Assembly: GCF_028502605.1 (NCBI RefSeq)
Contig: NC_079235.1
Location: 992,001-1,056,000, forward strand
Reading direction: 5' to 3'
Origin: Trichoderma breve
Lineage: Eukaryota; Ascomycota; Sordariomycetes; Hypocreales; Hypocreaceae
DNA: 64,000 nucleotides
The notes under the pieces: model-generated
What the model was told of the DNA's origin: nothing
Seen by the model: only the letters and a program-made list of their open reading frames with translations
Databases searched by the model: none
Shown here: piece by piece, positions 32,394 to 45,000 of the stretch
Position numbering within the stretch: position 1 is the first letter of the stretch
How the letters are laid out: each line of letters starts with the position of its first letter
Program-made: the position numbers and the translations under genes

Positions 32394-34190
32394 TTAATAA
32401 ACATACACAAAGTTCGGATTCTCCTTGTCCGTCATGTCCACAAACGCCGTGGCGTTCAACTCGCCAGCGATGAGCTCTCCCCGCTCCTCCATCTCTGCTC
32501 GCAGCTTCTCTTTCCGCTTGTTCTCCCAGATAAAGCAATAGCGGAAGACAAAGAAGAGCGCGAGCTCGATGCAGTTGGCAACAAGGAGAGAGCCAATGCC
32601 CAGGTGGTATGAGGGTGCCTGGTTGGCCTTGTAGAAGAAGGGGCCGGCGATGTTGCCGATGCAAGCGCCAAACCAGATCATGCCAGATACAATCATCTTC
32701 TTGGACTGGCCACCAGTGTTGGATGTGATGAGAGAGAGCGAAATGACAAATGAGGCTTGGTACGAACCGGTGAGGTAACTATAAAGTCGCGGGTTAGTTT
32801 GGTGACATGAAAGACAAATCGACAGGACGGACTCACAAGCAAATCAGTCTTCCAACGTATGCATCGTTGGGAGCAAGCAGGAATCCGAGAGCACCTGCAA
32901 TTGTAGGCAACATGAACAGAGCGCAGACGAGGGTACGGCAGTTGTTTGGCATAAACTTGTTTGCCAAAGCACCCAACCCAATCCAAATCACGACCAGCAC
33001 GCCCTGCGGAATGCCCAGCAGAGCCGTATGCAGCGTGTCGAAGTTTAATCCCTTGATGACAAGAGTAGAAAAGTTGGAAATACCGCCGTTTGGAATGTTG
33101 GACACAAAGCCGAGCAGGGTGAAGAGCCAGGTCTTGTAATCCAGGTACGCCTCCTTGATTTGCTTCCAGTTGATCCTATTCTGCTCCACACCGGTCTGGT
33201 TGCGCCTCATGCGGGCAATCATGATGAGCTTTTCGTCATGACTGAAGCCCCAGATGGTTCGAGGGGAGTTGGGGAGGCAGATGAAGAGGCAGATTCCCCA
33301 AGCGGCGCAAAAGGCACCGACAATAATGAATTCGTAGCGCCATGAGGGCAAGGAACTCTTGATTTGGCCAATACCGTATCCTACACACCATCAAACACAC
33401 GTTAGCAAGTTGTCCACACGCATTTACCAACATTCTGTATCCCAAATTTCTTCATATCAAACAAGCCATCACTTACCAATAAGGCCACCTCCTGCAACAC
33501 CAATTCCATTGAACGCATACCAGGCTGAAATGCGTGATGGTTGCTCCGCTCTGGTATAATACATCGACGTGATGAGCATAAACGCCGGATCCGCAATCGC
33601 TTCAAATGCTCCGGACAAGACTCGAAGGGCAAGCAATCCCCCAAGGTTCTTCACTGCCGCCTGGCACATGAGGAGGGCACCCCACATGAAGATGTTAAAG
33701 GCAAGATAATATGCAGGCGGGCTGCGCTGCATAAGAAGGTTGGAGGGGATGGCCCAGATCAGCCATCCAAAGTAAAAGCTGCTGGAAAGCCACGAATAGT
33801 CGTCTCCCACGAGCTTTAGATCGTCTTTGATGCCAAAGATGGCGGCGTATGAGAGAGTGGTTTTGTCCACATACTAGAGCCACGGTTAATCCCCGTCCAC
33901 AATAACCAAACGGCGACTTTCCGGTGGAATCTCACATAAAAGAAATAGCAAATGCCTAGCAAGGGCAAGATGCGCATATCCAGTTTGCGCAGCAGTCGCT
34001 TCTCGTCAGCTTGGTCGATGGCTTCGTCATTGGGATACCGCTCCATGGCCTCCAGGTACATCTCATGCACCGGGCGGTCAGTGACCGCAGCCACGACTGT
34101 CTTGAGATCCTTCTCGACATGTTCAACGTCGTCCAAATCCTTTACAGGAGAAGGAGGAGGATATGCGGCCTCATTTGATTCAGTGGCCAT
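32394..34190 (-). CDS. MFS permease of the allantoate/Dal5 (anion:cation symporter) family
   Basis: Four exons (34190-33936, 33873-33477, 33380-32837, 32778-32394; introns of 62, 96 and 58 bases) encode 526 residues with about twelve membrane helices. Family signatures include ILPLLGICYFFYYVDKTTLS across the first junction, YSWLSSSFYFGWL, FEAIADPAFM, YNGIG-like WYAFNGIGVAGGGLIGYGIG across the second junction, and LPNSPRT. The cytosolic N-terminus (about 80 residues) is acidic, and the C-terminus is charged (ENKRKEKLRAEMEERGEL). Members import allantoate, ureidosuccinate, nicotinate, dipeptides, pantothenate and related anions. The actual substrate is unknown and no catabolic partner is adjacent. 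Confidence 0.93.
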
Positions 34191-35682
34191 GATTGCGGTT
34201 TATCTATATTGGAGTCGCGGCCGCTGCACAGAAGGATCGGCGTGGAATCACAGAACCCACAGGATCGACTCTCGGGGACGGGCTCCCCCGTTTATATATC
34301 ACGGGAGCTGCATTCCAGACACCACCTCTGCATCATCCCCCTCTCCTCATTCATGCAACACAAACCGAGAACCGAACATCACTACCGCTAGTGAGCACGG
34401 TTCTGTGGGGGGAAAGAAAAGTCGGGGAGGCTGGAGCTAAACGCGTACGAGGGGCTCCATTGTGTGGGGGAGAAGGCACATGGAGGAGGCGAATGCCATC
34501 GAGTTTCTTTTCCAAACGTGGGGTTCTTCCCCAGAGTCCTACTTCCTGGGGAGAAGCGGCAGTCTCTGATTCGCTCTGTCGGCAATTCAAACTTGGTGGC
34601 GTCGACATCACGCTTCATATCCGGTTTACTTCCACCAACACTTGGCACCGCTAAAATGCGCCTTTGAACGGTCCACAACCACCGAGCCTTCGTTCAAACA
34701 GCTAGCCAAAACGTTTACCCGCTTCTTCGAGCAAGTAAAAGAGAAGCAATTCGTGGAAAATGGGCCAGCCAGGGTATGATATTGTTCCATATTTTCTCCG
34801 GTGGCGCTCAATGGTTTTCCATTTAACGGCAACTTTGTTCTGGCTAGCTCCAGCTTTATATATGGCTTGGTCGCCGCCTCGTTCGGACAGGTGCCGATAG
34901 AAGGCGTTTTTGACACTATCCACAGAGTGACCGCCATGGGTTGCTTTTTGCGACGCCGCGCTCCCCCATCATGACTCGTATTTGCTGCTTCTCTCATGTG
35001 ACGCACGTGGGCTTCCTACGACCGGAAATCGGAATCGATGCTCTTCTGCTCCTCAGCTCCTCTTTTTAGCAATTTTAGGACCCGCAGAGGTGGTATTCGA
35101 GTCTGGGGTGGGAGATGATTGACAAAATAACTACTTGCGGGGGAGAGAAGTTGGGGTAGAACATAGCTGGACTATACGATGTTATTCACTGGGGACGCCA
35201 TATGGGTTTCCGGAAGATCACTGGAGAATTACCCTCTTCATCTCGAATATGATGCCTCCTGATAACCACAGCAATCATTGCAAATACGATACGAAATGCA
35301 TCTACTTGACCGCCTCATCTTTACGGAACACGATCGGAGTCGAGCAAGAGAAGGAAAACAATGGTCAAGGTGCAAGCCCGGTTTGGTCACAGGAAAACGA
35401 GTTACCGTCTAGCGCCAGTCTATTCTTGGTAGTCATTCATGAGATCTAGATCATGTACTTCATGACAAAAGCTGCAAAGGAAAAGAAAAAAGGTATAGTC
35501 GCTAAATCCCCATCACTTTTTGTCCGTCTATTGGGCATATCGCGCTAGCTTCTCGAGCGAAGCTTTGCCTAAAAAAAACCTGCAAATCAAAACTCGATCG
35601 TATCGGAAGGATTAACAAGTAGGGTCACTCCAAGCTCGTTCGAATGGCGTATGAGCAAGACCGTTCGCTAAAAGAAAATGCT
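34191..35682. other. intergenic, permease promoter
   Basis: Upstream region of the permease and 3' flank of the actin-related protein gene. No gene or repeat is supported. Confidence 0.5.
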
Positions 35683-37427
35683 TCACACGTTGCCCCAGGC
35701 TCCCAGCGTCCAGTTGGTATGGTGGCCTCCGCTGCCACGAATAAAGCCTCCTGCGCCCATACTCTGCCGTTGCTGTGCCTTGACGTCGATTTCGTTCGGA
35801 CGCGACGCGCCATAAGCCCCCTGCTGCAGCCACAGCTCGCGGTCTACCGTCGCCATGGCGGGGATTTTGAGCTGGGAAACTAAGCTTGCTCCAGCCCACG
35901 GCCCAAGAGAATGAAGAGTGCGGAATTCTCCTTGCATTTGCGAAATCTGCGGCCGATGGCGTGCCACCTTTGCCTCGATGGGATCCGCGATATCCGACTG
36001 TGAAGCTATCGAGCTTGGCCGTGAAGATTCCTGTTCTTCTCCGAGGTCAGATGCAGTCGCTGTTGAGCTGACTGATCTAGCGATGCTCGCTCTTCGATCA
36101 GAAAATTGGCTGTTTCGTGACTCCTCCACGTGCTTTCCAGAGACGTTGGCCCACCCTTTTCGCTTCACCATGCTTGTGACTTCTTCCATAATGCGCCCCT
36201 TGATGCCTAGAATGTTGGAGCAGCCACCCGTGAAGATTATGCGAGGCATGCAGACAGCCCTCACATCCATTGGTAGCTGTAGCAAATGACGATAAATGAG
36301 TAGATGGACCGGGAAATCCTCATCATCAAATGCGCTATGTGCAATTGACAGATCAAAGAATGTATCGTCACACACATCAGCAATCTTATCAAACGGCACT
36401 TCAATCGTCCTGGGTGGATTAATAGACCTCAGCGGGATGCTTGCCACACTGTTTTGCAGAGACTGCTCGGGCTCAGGTTCGGACTCGTCTTGCTCCTCCA
36501 CTGTGTCCAACTGCTGTGACTGTCTTTGAGCCGGCTTCTGTGCCTGAGGTGACTTGGATGCTGGCGGTCGACACCACATCAGGCGGCACATGATGTCCTC
36601 GCACTCGGCAAAGCTGATGACTCGTGATCCCTCTTCTTCCTCCTCCTCTTTGTCAGTCAGGATTTTGTGAAGAAGCTTGTACAGTTGGTGACTGAGATAT
36701 CTCCCTCCTCTTATACTACGCGTGCATTTGACCTCACGGTACTCATAGACACTGGTGACTACCGTTTCAGCCCAACCCATGTCGATGACCAGCCCTGAGC
36801 GGATTCCACCCGCCACTACAGACATAGTAGCCGAAGACATGAGAGAGATCATTGGCGTTTGAAAACCCTTGAACAATAGATCCAGAACAGTGGACAATAT
36901 TGGGATGGGCACCCCAGAATCAAGAACGAGGCCTGCTCTTCTTGGCCGAGAGTCAATCAGCAAACACCTGGATGGAGTGTCAGCATGAGCCTCTCTCACT
37001 GTAGCTCAGCCAAAGCTTACCTTCCAAATGCATCTCTAAGCAGACGATCCAGCTTGTCATACACAAGCCCAAGATCGACCTCTCTCAGGTCATACCGCCA
37101 AAGCTCATAATCCTTATCCCCTGACTGGAGGTCGATATCCCCAGCCGGCTGCCAATCCCTGAAATCTCCTGCCCGTCGCTGGTCCTTCGGTCCACATGTG
37201 AGCACCGCCTTGGGCTGGTTGTCCCCCGCAAACCCGGCCCGGACAAACCGTGAGCCTATCTGGATAATCAGAAAGTCGTCGTCTGCCCTAATCGTGGCCG
37301 GTGAGCCGTATGTGTTGGAGATTGTTCGCGGCGGCGTATGTGGCGCTCCAGGCTCTTGGAGAATCGGGGCTGAGCGGATGCTGGCGACGCTACGATGAGC
37401 CAGCGTCGGCCCCGTGCCAGAGGACAT
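35683..37427 (-). CDS. divergent actin-related protein, Arp10/Arp11 class
   Basis: Two exons (37427-37021 and 36967-35683, 53-base intron with CTGAC branch) encode 563 residues, longer than actin because of an inserted low-complexity region. The actin fold begins at about residue 50: DDDFLIIQIGSRFVRAGFAGDNQPKAVL. It continues with CLLIDSRPRRAGLVLDSGVP, VIDMGWAETVV (phosphate-2-like loop, degenerate) and IIFTGGCSNILGIKGRIMEEV. Residues about 245-310 are a Glu/Gln/Ser-rich insertion (DKEEEEEEG onwards), and a second Ser-rich insertion precedes the C-terminus. The degenerate nucleotide motifs and the divergence suggest the Arp10/Arp11 group (dynactin pointed-end subunit, Neurospora ro-7), but a chromatin-remodelling Arp is not excluded. 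It is divergent from the resolvase gene. Confidence 0.75.
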
Positions 37428-37797
37428 GGTCCTCGATGGCAGGGATAGCAGATGCCCTTTAGTGGCTGTGGGCGGATGCTGAACAGAAGAGTTGAGGCTC
37501 TACGTGCGGCGAGTTACGGCTGCTTGGGTCTCCTTTTCTTGGTCACTGAGCGAATCACGATACAGGCCTGAATGGCAATTCAATCGCTCTGTTTAAGTGT
37601 CTGAGAAGCTGTCCTATGAAAATAGGCGGGTGTTGCTAGCGCCGATCCACCGATATCGATAAGGCACCCCGGCCGAGCCCAATGTTTTTGGTTCTGTCGT
37701 CACGGCTTCAGCAAGTAAACATTCCTGCTACATCTCCATAATCCAGCTTTTCTCAGCTCATGACAGGGCCAAGGGTGGGAGCTGTTAGAGGGCATCA
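37428..37797. promoter_or_regulatory. divergent promoter of actin-related protein and resolvase genes
   Basis: 370 bases separate the two start codons; the interval must hold both core promoters. No individual factor site was identified with confidence. Confidence 0.5.
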
Positions 37798-40360
37798 ATG
37801 GGGATCAAAGGGTGAGTGTCTCTTTCTTCTTAATTTTCTTTTTCTTTTTCTTCATCGAAAGCATCTGCATTTACTTGATAGAAAAGCTCACGCTGTGCAG
37901 GATATATCGAGAGCTAGGCCCTGGCAAGAGGATCTCCCTGTCCAAGCTTGCATCTGACAGCTTCGTGGAGCACAATCGGCCCTATCGCCTTGCTATTGAC
38001 ATTGCTATCTGGCAGTTCCAAAACCAAGCTGCTCGCGGTAAGTTTGCCAAGCCTCAAAATAACCATCTTCACGCAAGTTTCCGTCTGACTTGATCGTGAA
38101 ATCAGGCGGCACCAACCCCGCGATCCGAACCCTCTTCTACCGACTTGTTCGTCTTTTGGGCACGCCAATCCAGCCAATTTTCGTCTTCGACGGCCCTAAT
38201 AAACCAAAGTTCAAACGTCATAGGCGATCCGGCCGGGGCGATGGATTCGCAGCGGCTCACGCAAAGAGGCTTATCCGGCTCTTTGGGTTCGTAGTTCACG
38301 ATGCACCAGGCGAGGCCGAGGCTGAATGTGCCTTTCTACAAAAGAACGGCATTGTCGATGCTGTACTGAGTGAAGATGTGGACACAATCATGTTTGGATG
38401 CACACGAACGCTTCGGAACTGGTCGGCCGAGGGCAAGAACGGAAAGCCAACACACGTCTCCATGTACGACGTCAACGATCTGAACATGGCCAACCTTGGT
38501 CTCGATCGAGAGGGAATGGTTTTGGTGGCCCTTATGAGTGGCGGCGACTATATCCCGGAGGGAGTGCCTGGCTGTGGACCAAAAGTTGCATGTGAGGCCG
38601 CCAAGGCTGGCTTTGGGACATCTCTATGTCAACTTCGAGCCTCAGATACAGAAGGTCTACGCCAGTGGAAAAAGTCATTGACGCACGAGCTTCGAACTAA
38701 TGCAAGCAAATATTTCCGCACTCGTCACAAGGCCCTAGACATTCCGGAGGACTTCCCAAACGTAGAGGTGCTTCGTTATTACACCCATCCAGTGGTATCT
38801 CCAGAGTCCACGCTGGAAGTGGTCAGGCAAAGGCTAAAAGAAACCAGGGAAATCCAGTTGGATGGCCTAAGGGAATTTACTAGGGAGACATTTAACTGGG
38901 ATTTCCGCATCGGCGCAATCAAATTCATCCGTGTGCTCAGCGAGGGCTTGTTTGTGAACCGCATGTATCAGGACGGCGTTAACGGAGACGCTTTTGTTAA
39001 GAAAATATCAGCCCGTCGGAACCATTTCAGCACAGACAGCACGTCCGAACTACGGCTCGCTTATATCCCCGAAGAAATCGTGCCCATCGATATATCAAAT
39101 GAAGTGGAGGAGGAAATTACATATGCTCGGAGCGGCCTAGCTCTCAATAGCGATGAAGAGTTTGGAACAGCTCCAGACAACCTTGAGGACGCCCAGGGCG
39201 GTGTCGGGAAGACGTTTGATATTACAAAACCAGAACTCACTTGGGTTCTAGAAGAGGTGGCCAGAAGGTTTGCACCAAGATCTGTCCAAGCTTGGGAGGA
39301 GGGCAAAAAACAAAAGTCAACGAAGAAGAAGGCAACAACATCAAAGACGAAAAAGGATGCCACGATGCCTCATGGGGCTATTGACAGCTTTGTTCGCATC
39401 ACCAAGGCAGTGGAAACTCAGGGGAAAGCTACCAACAGCGTTGCCTCCGACTCGAACAAGGATGACAGTGAGGTTAATGAGTTTAGCGAACCAGATCTCC
39501 CTCCTCTTCCTCAACCGAGCCAACTACGCCGACCACAAACACCGCCATCACTACGGCGGTCCAGTAAGCAACCCATGCCCAACGCACCTCCTAGCTTGGA
39601 CCGTTGGACAGTAACCAGCTCACCAGACCCAACTAGGCGTCATGACGATGCAGGAGTTTTCGAGGCTATCGTCATTTCGTCCAGCCCTACCGGCAGCGCA
39701 TCGCCACCTTCACGATCTTTGCCGTCGTCGCCCATTACAACAACCACCTCTGCAAGTCGTAATGGCGAGATGCCAAAGTCAATACGGTCGATTCTTGCGG
39801 CGGGTGCTTCATCGCGGGTGAGAAGTGAGCACGACATATCGGCTTCTTCTTCGATCACGAAACCAAAGCAAAAGACATCATCTCATCACAAGACATCTCA
39901 AGGAGCAATAGAGCTAAGACAGATGTCGATGGACATGTCTACAGAAAAACTGCCTCAGTCAGAGACAAGTCGCCCTGGTTCATCCAAAAGCAGCAAGGGT
40001 AGCATATACAACCTAAACTCCAGCCGAGAGGATATTACTACGAAAACAATGACAAAGGAAGTCGAGATTATACTATCCAGCAGTCCCGAAGTACCACGTA
40101 CATCTCGTCCCACTACGAGCAAACAAAGGACTCGCATTCCTCCGCCACAGCGCAATAACAGTCCCGGTCCCGCTCCAGGCAAAAAAATATACGTCCCCAA
40201 CGGGGCTGGCTTCTTCAAGGAGATTGAAGTTAATGAGGACGAATATGAAGAGAGAATCTCGCGAGAAGTGCAGTCGCTTCAGGACCGTGGCATTAGAGCT
40301 GGCGTTACTAGATGGAGTGATGTGTCGTTTATCGATCTGACGGATGCTCCGAACAGTTGA
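37798..40360 (+). CDS. yen1: Holliday junction resolvase of the XPG/GEN1/Yen1 family
   Basis: Three exons (37798-37811, 37901-38037, 38106-40360; introns of 89 and 68 bases) encode 801 residues. The first exon is only 14 bases and supplies the essential N-terminal MGIKG, where the amino group and glycine lie in the active site. The N domain follows with LAIDIAIWQF (Asp38) and IFVFDGPNKPKFKR. The I domain has APGEAEAECAFL and LSEDVDTIMFG, providing the acidic metal ligands. The helix-two-turn-helix region is SGGDYIPEGVPGCGPKVA. The nuclease core ends near residue 330. The remaining 450 residues are Ser/Pro-rich and disordered, with three SUMO-interacting-like motifs (AIVISSS, EIILSSS, FIDLTDA). 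It cuts four-way junctions symmetrically to resolve recombination intermediates in the nucleus. Confidence 0.93.
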
Positions 40361-41134
40361 TATAGCATTATACGATCTGGGATATTGGCGTTGTTGCATT
40401 TTTGGTATGGATATGAAGGATAGTTATTGCATATCTCACATGTTAGAGTTGGTGTTTTGAATTATTAGCCTTGTAATCATCTAGCGAAAGGAGTGTTGAC
40501 CAATTCATAAGCATTATGTTTCTTTTTAATATTGTTTATTACATCAATCTATGAGCTTATATTCCTAGCTCCCCATTAATCTCATTGTGCTACTGCACGT
40601 AGCCATAGTATATTTTTGAAATGCCCAATTCCTCCAATGATTGTCCATGTAAAATAAGGAATTAGCCTTGATTCTTCTTTCAATTCAATGCACCAAAGAT
40701 CACTCCCATATTGAAGAGTAATTCTTCTTGTGAGCTCGAAATGCCCCGTCGGGTCCTTTTTCACCATTCTCTGCGCCTTCGCGGCCGGGCTTGTGGTGGT
40801 GCATGTAGCATCAGCAGCCTATGTCGATGCTTCTTTTGGCATAACAGCAGGCCGATAAAGTTGCCCTTCTCCCTCCATCTCTCTTTCGCCCAAAGCTTCC
40901 TAATACATACATATTGTTGGGTCCATGAAGCTGAGAGAGGTTTGTGTCCCATCCGAGGGAGACTATATAAGTGATGCCTGAGACCCTGTTGCGTATTGTG
41001 ACACATTTTCGTGTGTGTGTGTAAGTACATATAACTTATACATATGCGGCGATGTTGCTTCCAGTGTGCTTCGTGACGTTAGATTTCTTGCATATAGCGT
41101 CTGTTGGCTCAAGCCAGCAAACAGGATCGATCAT
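40361..41134. other. tail-to-tail intergenic
   Basis: 3' flanks of the resolvase gene and the 2EXR gene. A short GT microsatellite is at about 41013-41022; nothing else is recognised. Confidence 0.5.
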
Positions 41135-42038
41135 TCAATCAATCATGCTGGGGAGCTCCTTCAAAGGAATAATCTTCCATGGCGGCGCTCGCCAAGACGG
41201 GTCGACCTCCGTTTTCATGCTCTGCAGAGCCGATTCCATCTGTTTGGTCAAACGCTCGCGCACAAGGCTTTCCTCGACCATTTCCTCGTCCCAAGGCACA
41301 AGGATGAGCTCCTCCAGGCCCTTCATGCGCTGGGAAACCTGTCTCAGCATCTCCAGCGTAAATCTAGTAGCACTCATGAACTCGTACGTGTCACCAACGA
41401 GCCGGAACAAGGCCTCGTTGACGGCCAAACGACGAACACGAGCAAGCTCCGATGGCTCACACAGCATCATGCACGTGTGGAACTGCGAGTCTGCGGCCAT
41501 GAAGCCCTCGCGGGGGCCAAAGTACAGGATGTCGATGTCGTAGTTGAAGTAGACCAGGCCATCGCCACGGAAGAAGCCAAGGCTGGGTTGGTATGACTTG
41601 AGAGCTTCAGCGCGGGATTCGGTGCAGACTTGGAGGCTGACTGGGATGCGAGTTGGCGATGTGCACCCGGTATACTCCGGGCTGTCTGGGGGAGGCCTGG
41701 CAAAGGCCGAGATGTCGACGCCGCATTGGACGGAGACGAGGCGTGGGCTAGGGAGACTCAATTGCCAAATCTTCAAACGGAGCTCTGTTGGGAGCCTGGA
41801 GAAGGGGTGCTATATATGAGAAGAGGTGTTAGCCGAAGAGGTCTTGCCTGAGAGGATGGGATGGAGGAAGCAAGCAAACAAAGGTTATTGGACGTACAAA
41901 TGTGTCGGGCTGCTGCTTTGTGGGCTTATGAGAGGCAATGAAGTTCAAGAGGCCAAAGATGGGGATGCCCGGCGATCTGGTCCTGCGAGGAGGAGGAGAA
42001 GAGGCGCGAGAGCGCGTCCCAGGAATTCTGATCCGCAT
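41135..42038 (-). CDS. 2EXR-domain protein
   Basis: Two exons (42038-41898 and 41809-41135) around an 88-base intron give 271 residues. Joining them creates the 2EXR signature FHPFSRLPTELRLKIWQLSL at about residues 47-66, which neither exon holds alone, so the intron is well supported. The rest is typical of this large fungal family: VSLQVCTESRAEALKSYQPS, YFNYDIDILYFGP, and an amphipathic C-terminal half. The domain resembles a degenerate F-box-like N-terminus, but the molecular function of the family is unknown. The N-terminal 45 residues are basic and Ser/Pro-rich. It borders the large gene desert and transcribes away from it. Confidence 0.85.
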
Positions 42039-45000
42039 TGCTTATGGTGGTAAAAGAAGATGTTGATGTGTCGAGTTGGTTAGGAGAGATGAGTTGCCTC
42101 TATCTACAAGAAGCACCAAGGCAAGGCAAAGGCCACTTATATATAGATGCCCCAGATCCAAGAGCCGGGAGTGATGCAACAACCGGAGGACCCTTGACAC
42201 GGCAGAGCAAGGAACCTCCCGTGCCTGTCAAGCTTGTGCCGAATCGTATAAGATCCCAGCAAGGTACGTATCGTAGCAGTAAATGTTCGACCTGAACCAG
42301 GAGCGAGGAAATAAGGTTCGTGTGGCGTCAAGGATGAAGCAGCTCTCGAGCTCTGTAGCGTCTGTGCCTAGGTTGAAGTAGGTAGCACTGGATGTGGATA
42401 TTTCACGTAGATGGATACGCAGGTGTCTTGGAGGGAGTTGCTGGGAGGGGGTTCGACAAAGATGAGGAACGACCGACCAGGTATTTGGAAGAACACAGAG
42501 TTGTAGCAGGTACCTGGGATACCGGCTACTAGAAGTGGGAGCTTGGTGTATACAGACGGCCAACGATGTAAAGGGCGTGGGGAAGAGAGGGTGTTTGCGT
42601 ATAGAGGTGTAAGGAGGAGGTCTGAGCTTGGGGGGGGGGAAGAGAGCAAGATTGGCACAAGCTCCAATGAGCAGTGTTCAGTGATCAGTGAATCAGTGAT
42701 GTGAATAGCAGTAGTAAGACGAGGCACTCTGTGGCTATATAAGATTTTTTGGTTCAGCTCTTGATAGAACTGCAAAGGATTCAGCTCGTCATAATAACTG
42801 CCGTGTGAGGAAAAAAAGAAAAAAGAAAGGAAGAATATCTAGGCTGGAGCGAGGGGCTTCATGGACTGCTGGACGAGCGTCACTGGCAAGGCTTCAATTA
42901 GAGCAACTCTGGCCCGTACATGTACCCACCGTCGTCATTCGCGGCTGGGTGACTTCATTACGCAGATTGACAGCTCCAGCTCTCTTTCTTTTTTACTTTT
43001 TGCTTTTCCTCCCCCTTGGCGTCTTCTCGGATCTCCTCTGTTCCGGCAAGGCGAGGCCAGGGTCCCCTCATCGCCCCGGCCTGCATACCGAGCATGGGCG
43101 ACCACCATTGCATCAGTCCGGGCGACTGGGGTGTCAGTCAATTGGGGGAGCGGGTGGGTACCTCGGAGGTAGATGGAAACAATGTTTTAGCTGCTCTCCG
43201 CTCGATAGAGCTACGGATGGGAAACATGTTTGATACATACGAGTACGAGAGGGACAGGAACCCAGGCGTCAATGGGGGGTGGGCTAAAGCAGATTGATAC
43301 TCTGTGTTAGTAGCAGTAGGCTGTAATAGTCTAGAGTACGAGTACTGTAGGTGTGCCATCCATGGTACATGTAGTATCGGGATTGTGAAATTGGCAGCAC
43401 AGCAGCACCAGCAAGCAGCAGCAGACGCCGCTCGATCGCCGGGGCAGGTCCAAGGGTGGAGGAATCGGATTTTGCGAGCGCCCATCGAGAAAAAAAGATT
43501 AGTGGCAATCATTTTGTCTTTCCCACCCCCCCTTGTCGCTTGCTCGGGGTCTCAGACGGGCTGAAAAGGCGACCCTGGATCGGGCAAGGCGAGAGGCGCC
43601 GACGCGGCGTGGCGGCTGCGGGCAGGGTTCGAATGCAGTGCCCAGATTTGGTAAAGGTCAATGAACTGTGAGACATGTCAAGGTGAGGTTGTGTCTCAAG
43701 AAGGAGGAGGAGGAGAAGGAGGAGGGCATGTTGAGGTTGGTAAGTTGTTATTTCACCGGCAGATGGACAGATGGACGGAACTGAAGGCTGTTGACAAGCT
43801 GTAAGCTGTCAAGGCAAACTGGGGACTACTAACAACTGCTACAGCTACAGCTACTACTACGAGTACCGATTCTACCTAAAGTCCGATGCTATACGCCACT
43901 AATTCCTCCAAATAAGTGGCGTACAGGTTGTTATAGGAACATGAATTCAATTTCTCTGGACTAACAGCGGAAATAGACGTGGGGAAGAGCTACAACTTAC
44001 AACCACTTACGTATCACCACAGGTCCTTTGTTACTATCACATAACAGCAACTGGGGAAAAAAAAAAGAACTTTTGCACTCTAGCCAATTGACTTCTTCTG
44101 CCCTTCCAGCGCATCGGCCATCAGACGCCTAACCTCCGACCAGCCACAATCTGTGTCTTACTTCTGTGCCTGTACGAACAGCCCAAAGCAAGATGAGCCG
44201 CCAGGGGATATCAAATCCAGTGATGTGCAAAATTGCTTGGGGCCTTGGCCCGGTGGATCTTTGATGGCCCAAAAGTTGGTGACCCCTGCTCGGCCATGGG
44301 CCAGGACGATGGGCCGTGTATTAGCCTCGACATGGTCTTGAAGGGGGTCGTGGTACAGCTAAGGTAAGGACCTGGTAGATGGAGTTATTGATCTGGAGGT
44401 GTCCAAGTGAGCTTTGGAGGCGTGATATTGGACATGGTATTTGGTGATTTACGTGTAGTGGACATGAATTCAGAGCGAAAATAACGAAGGCTCCAGCAAA
44501 CATGAACAAGCAAAATATCGAGGCAAACACAACTTGCATCCAAACTAGCACGCAATGCACATCAACACTGACTGACTACCAACAGCATCAAAATCAGGCT
44601 CTGCGCACCTTGATGTCCCCCTTGTGGCGTTTTCCAGTCACGATAACATGCATCCCGTGTCACCGATGCGTCAAGCACTGACCTACGAGTACAGCATCTG
44701 GCTATCTAGCTAGTAACAAGCCCTGCTCATCCCGTGCGCTCGTACACAGCAGGTGAGACATTAGAAAAAAGGCAGCAATTCACGTCCACGGGCAACACAC
44801 TCGCACATCTACGTGCCAACAGGGCTGATGTTGGAGGCCCTTTTGCTTGAAACGAATGACGAAGAAAGGGATAGAAAAGATGTCTTCTTGTCTGCCTGTG
44901 CCGTCATTGAGCCGCCGTGAAGCTTCCCAGACACCAGGACGCGGGATCCTGATCCAGACGCAGACGTCAAGGTCTGAGACACACATGCCAGACCGACCGC

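Noticed and set aside
43622..43640. GGTTCGAATGC, resembling a tRNA B-box
   Set aside because: The flanking bases cannot form a T-stem, and no A-box is placed correctly upstream.
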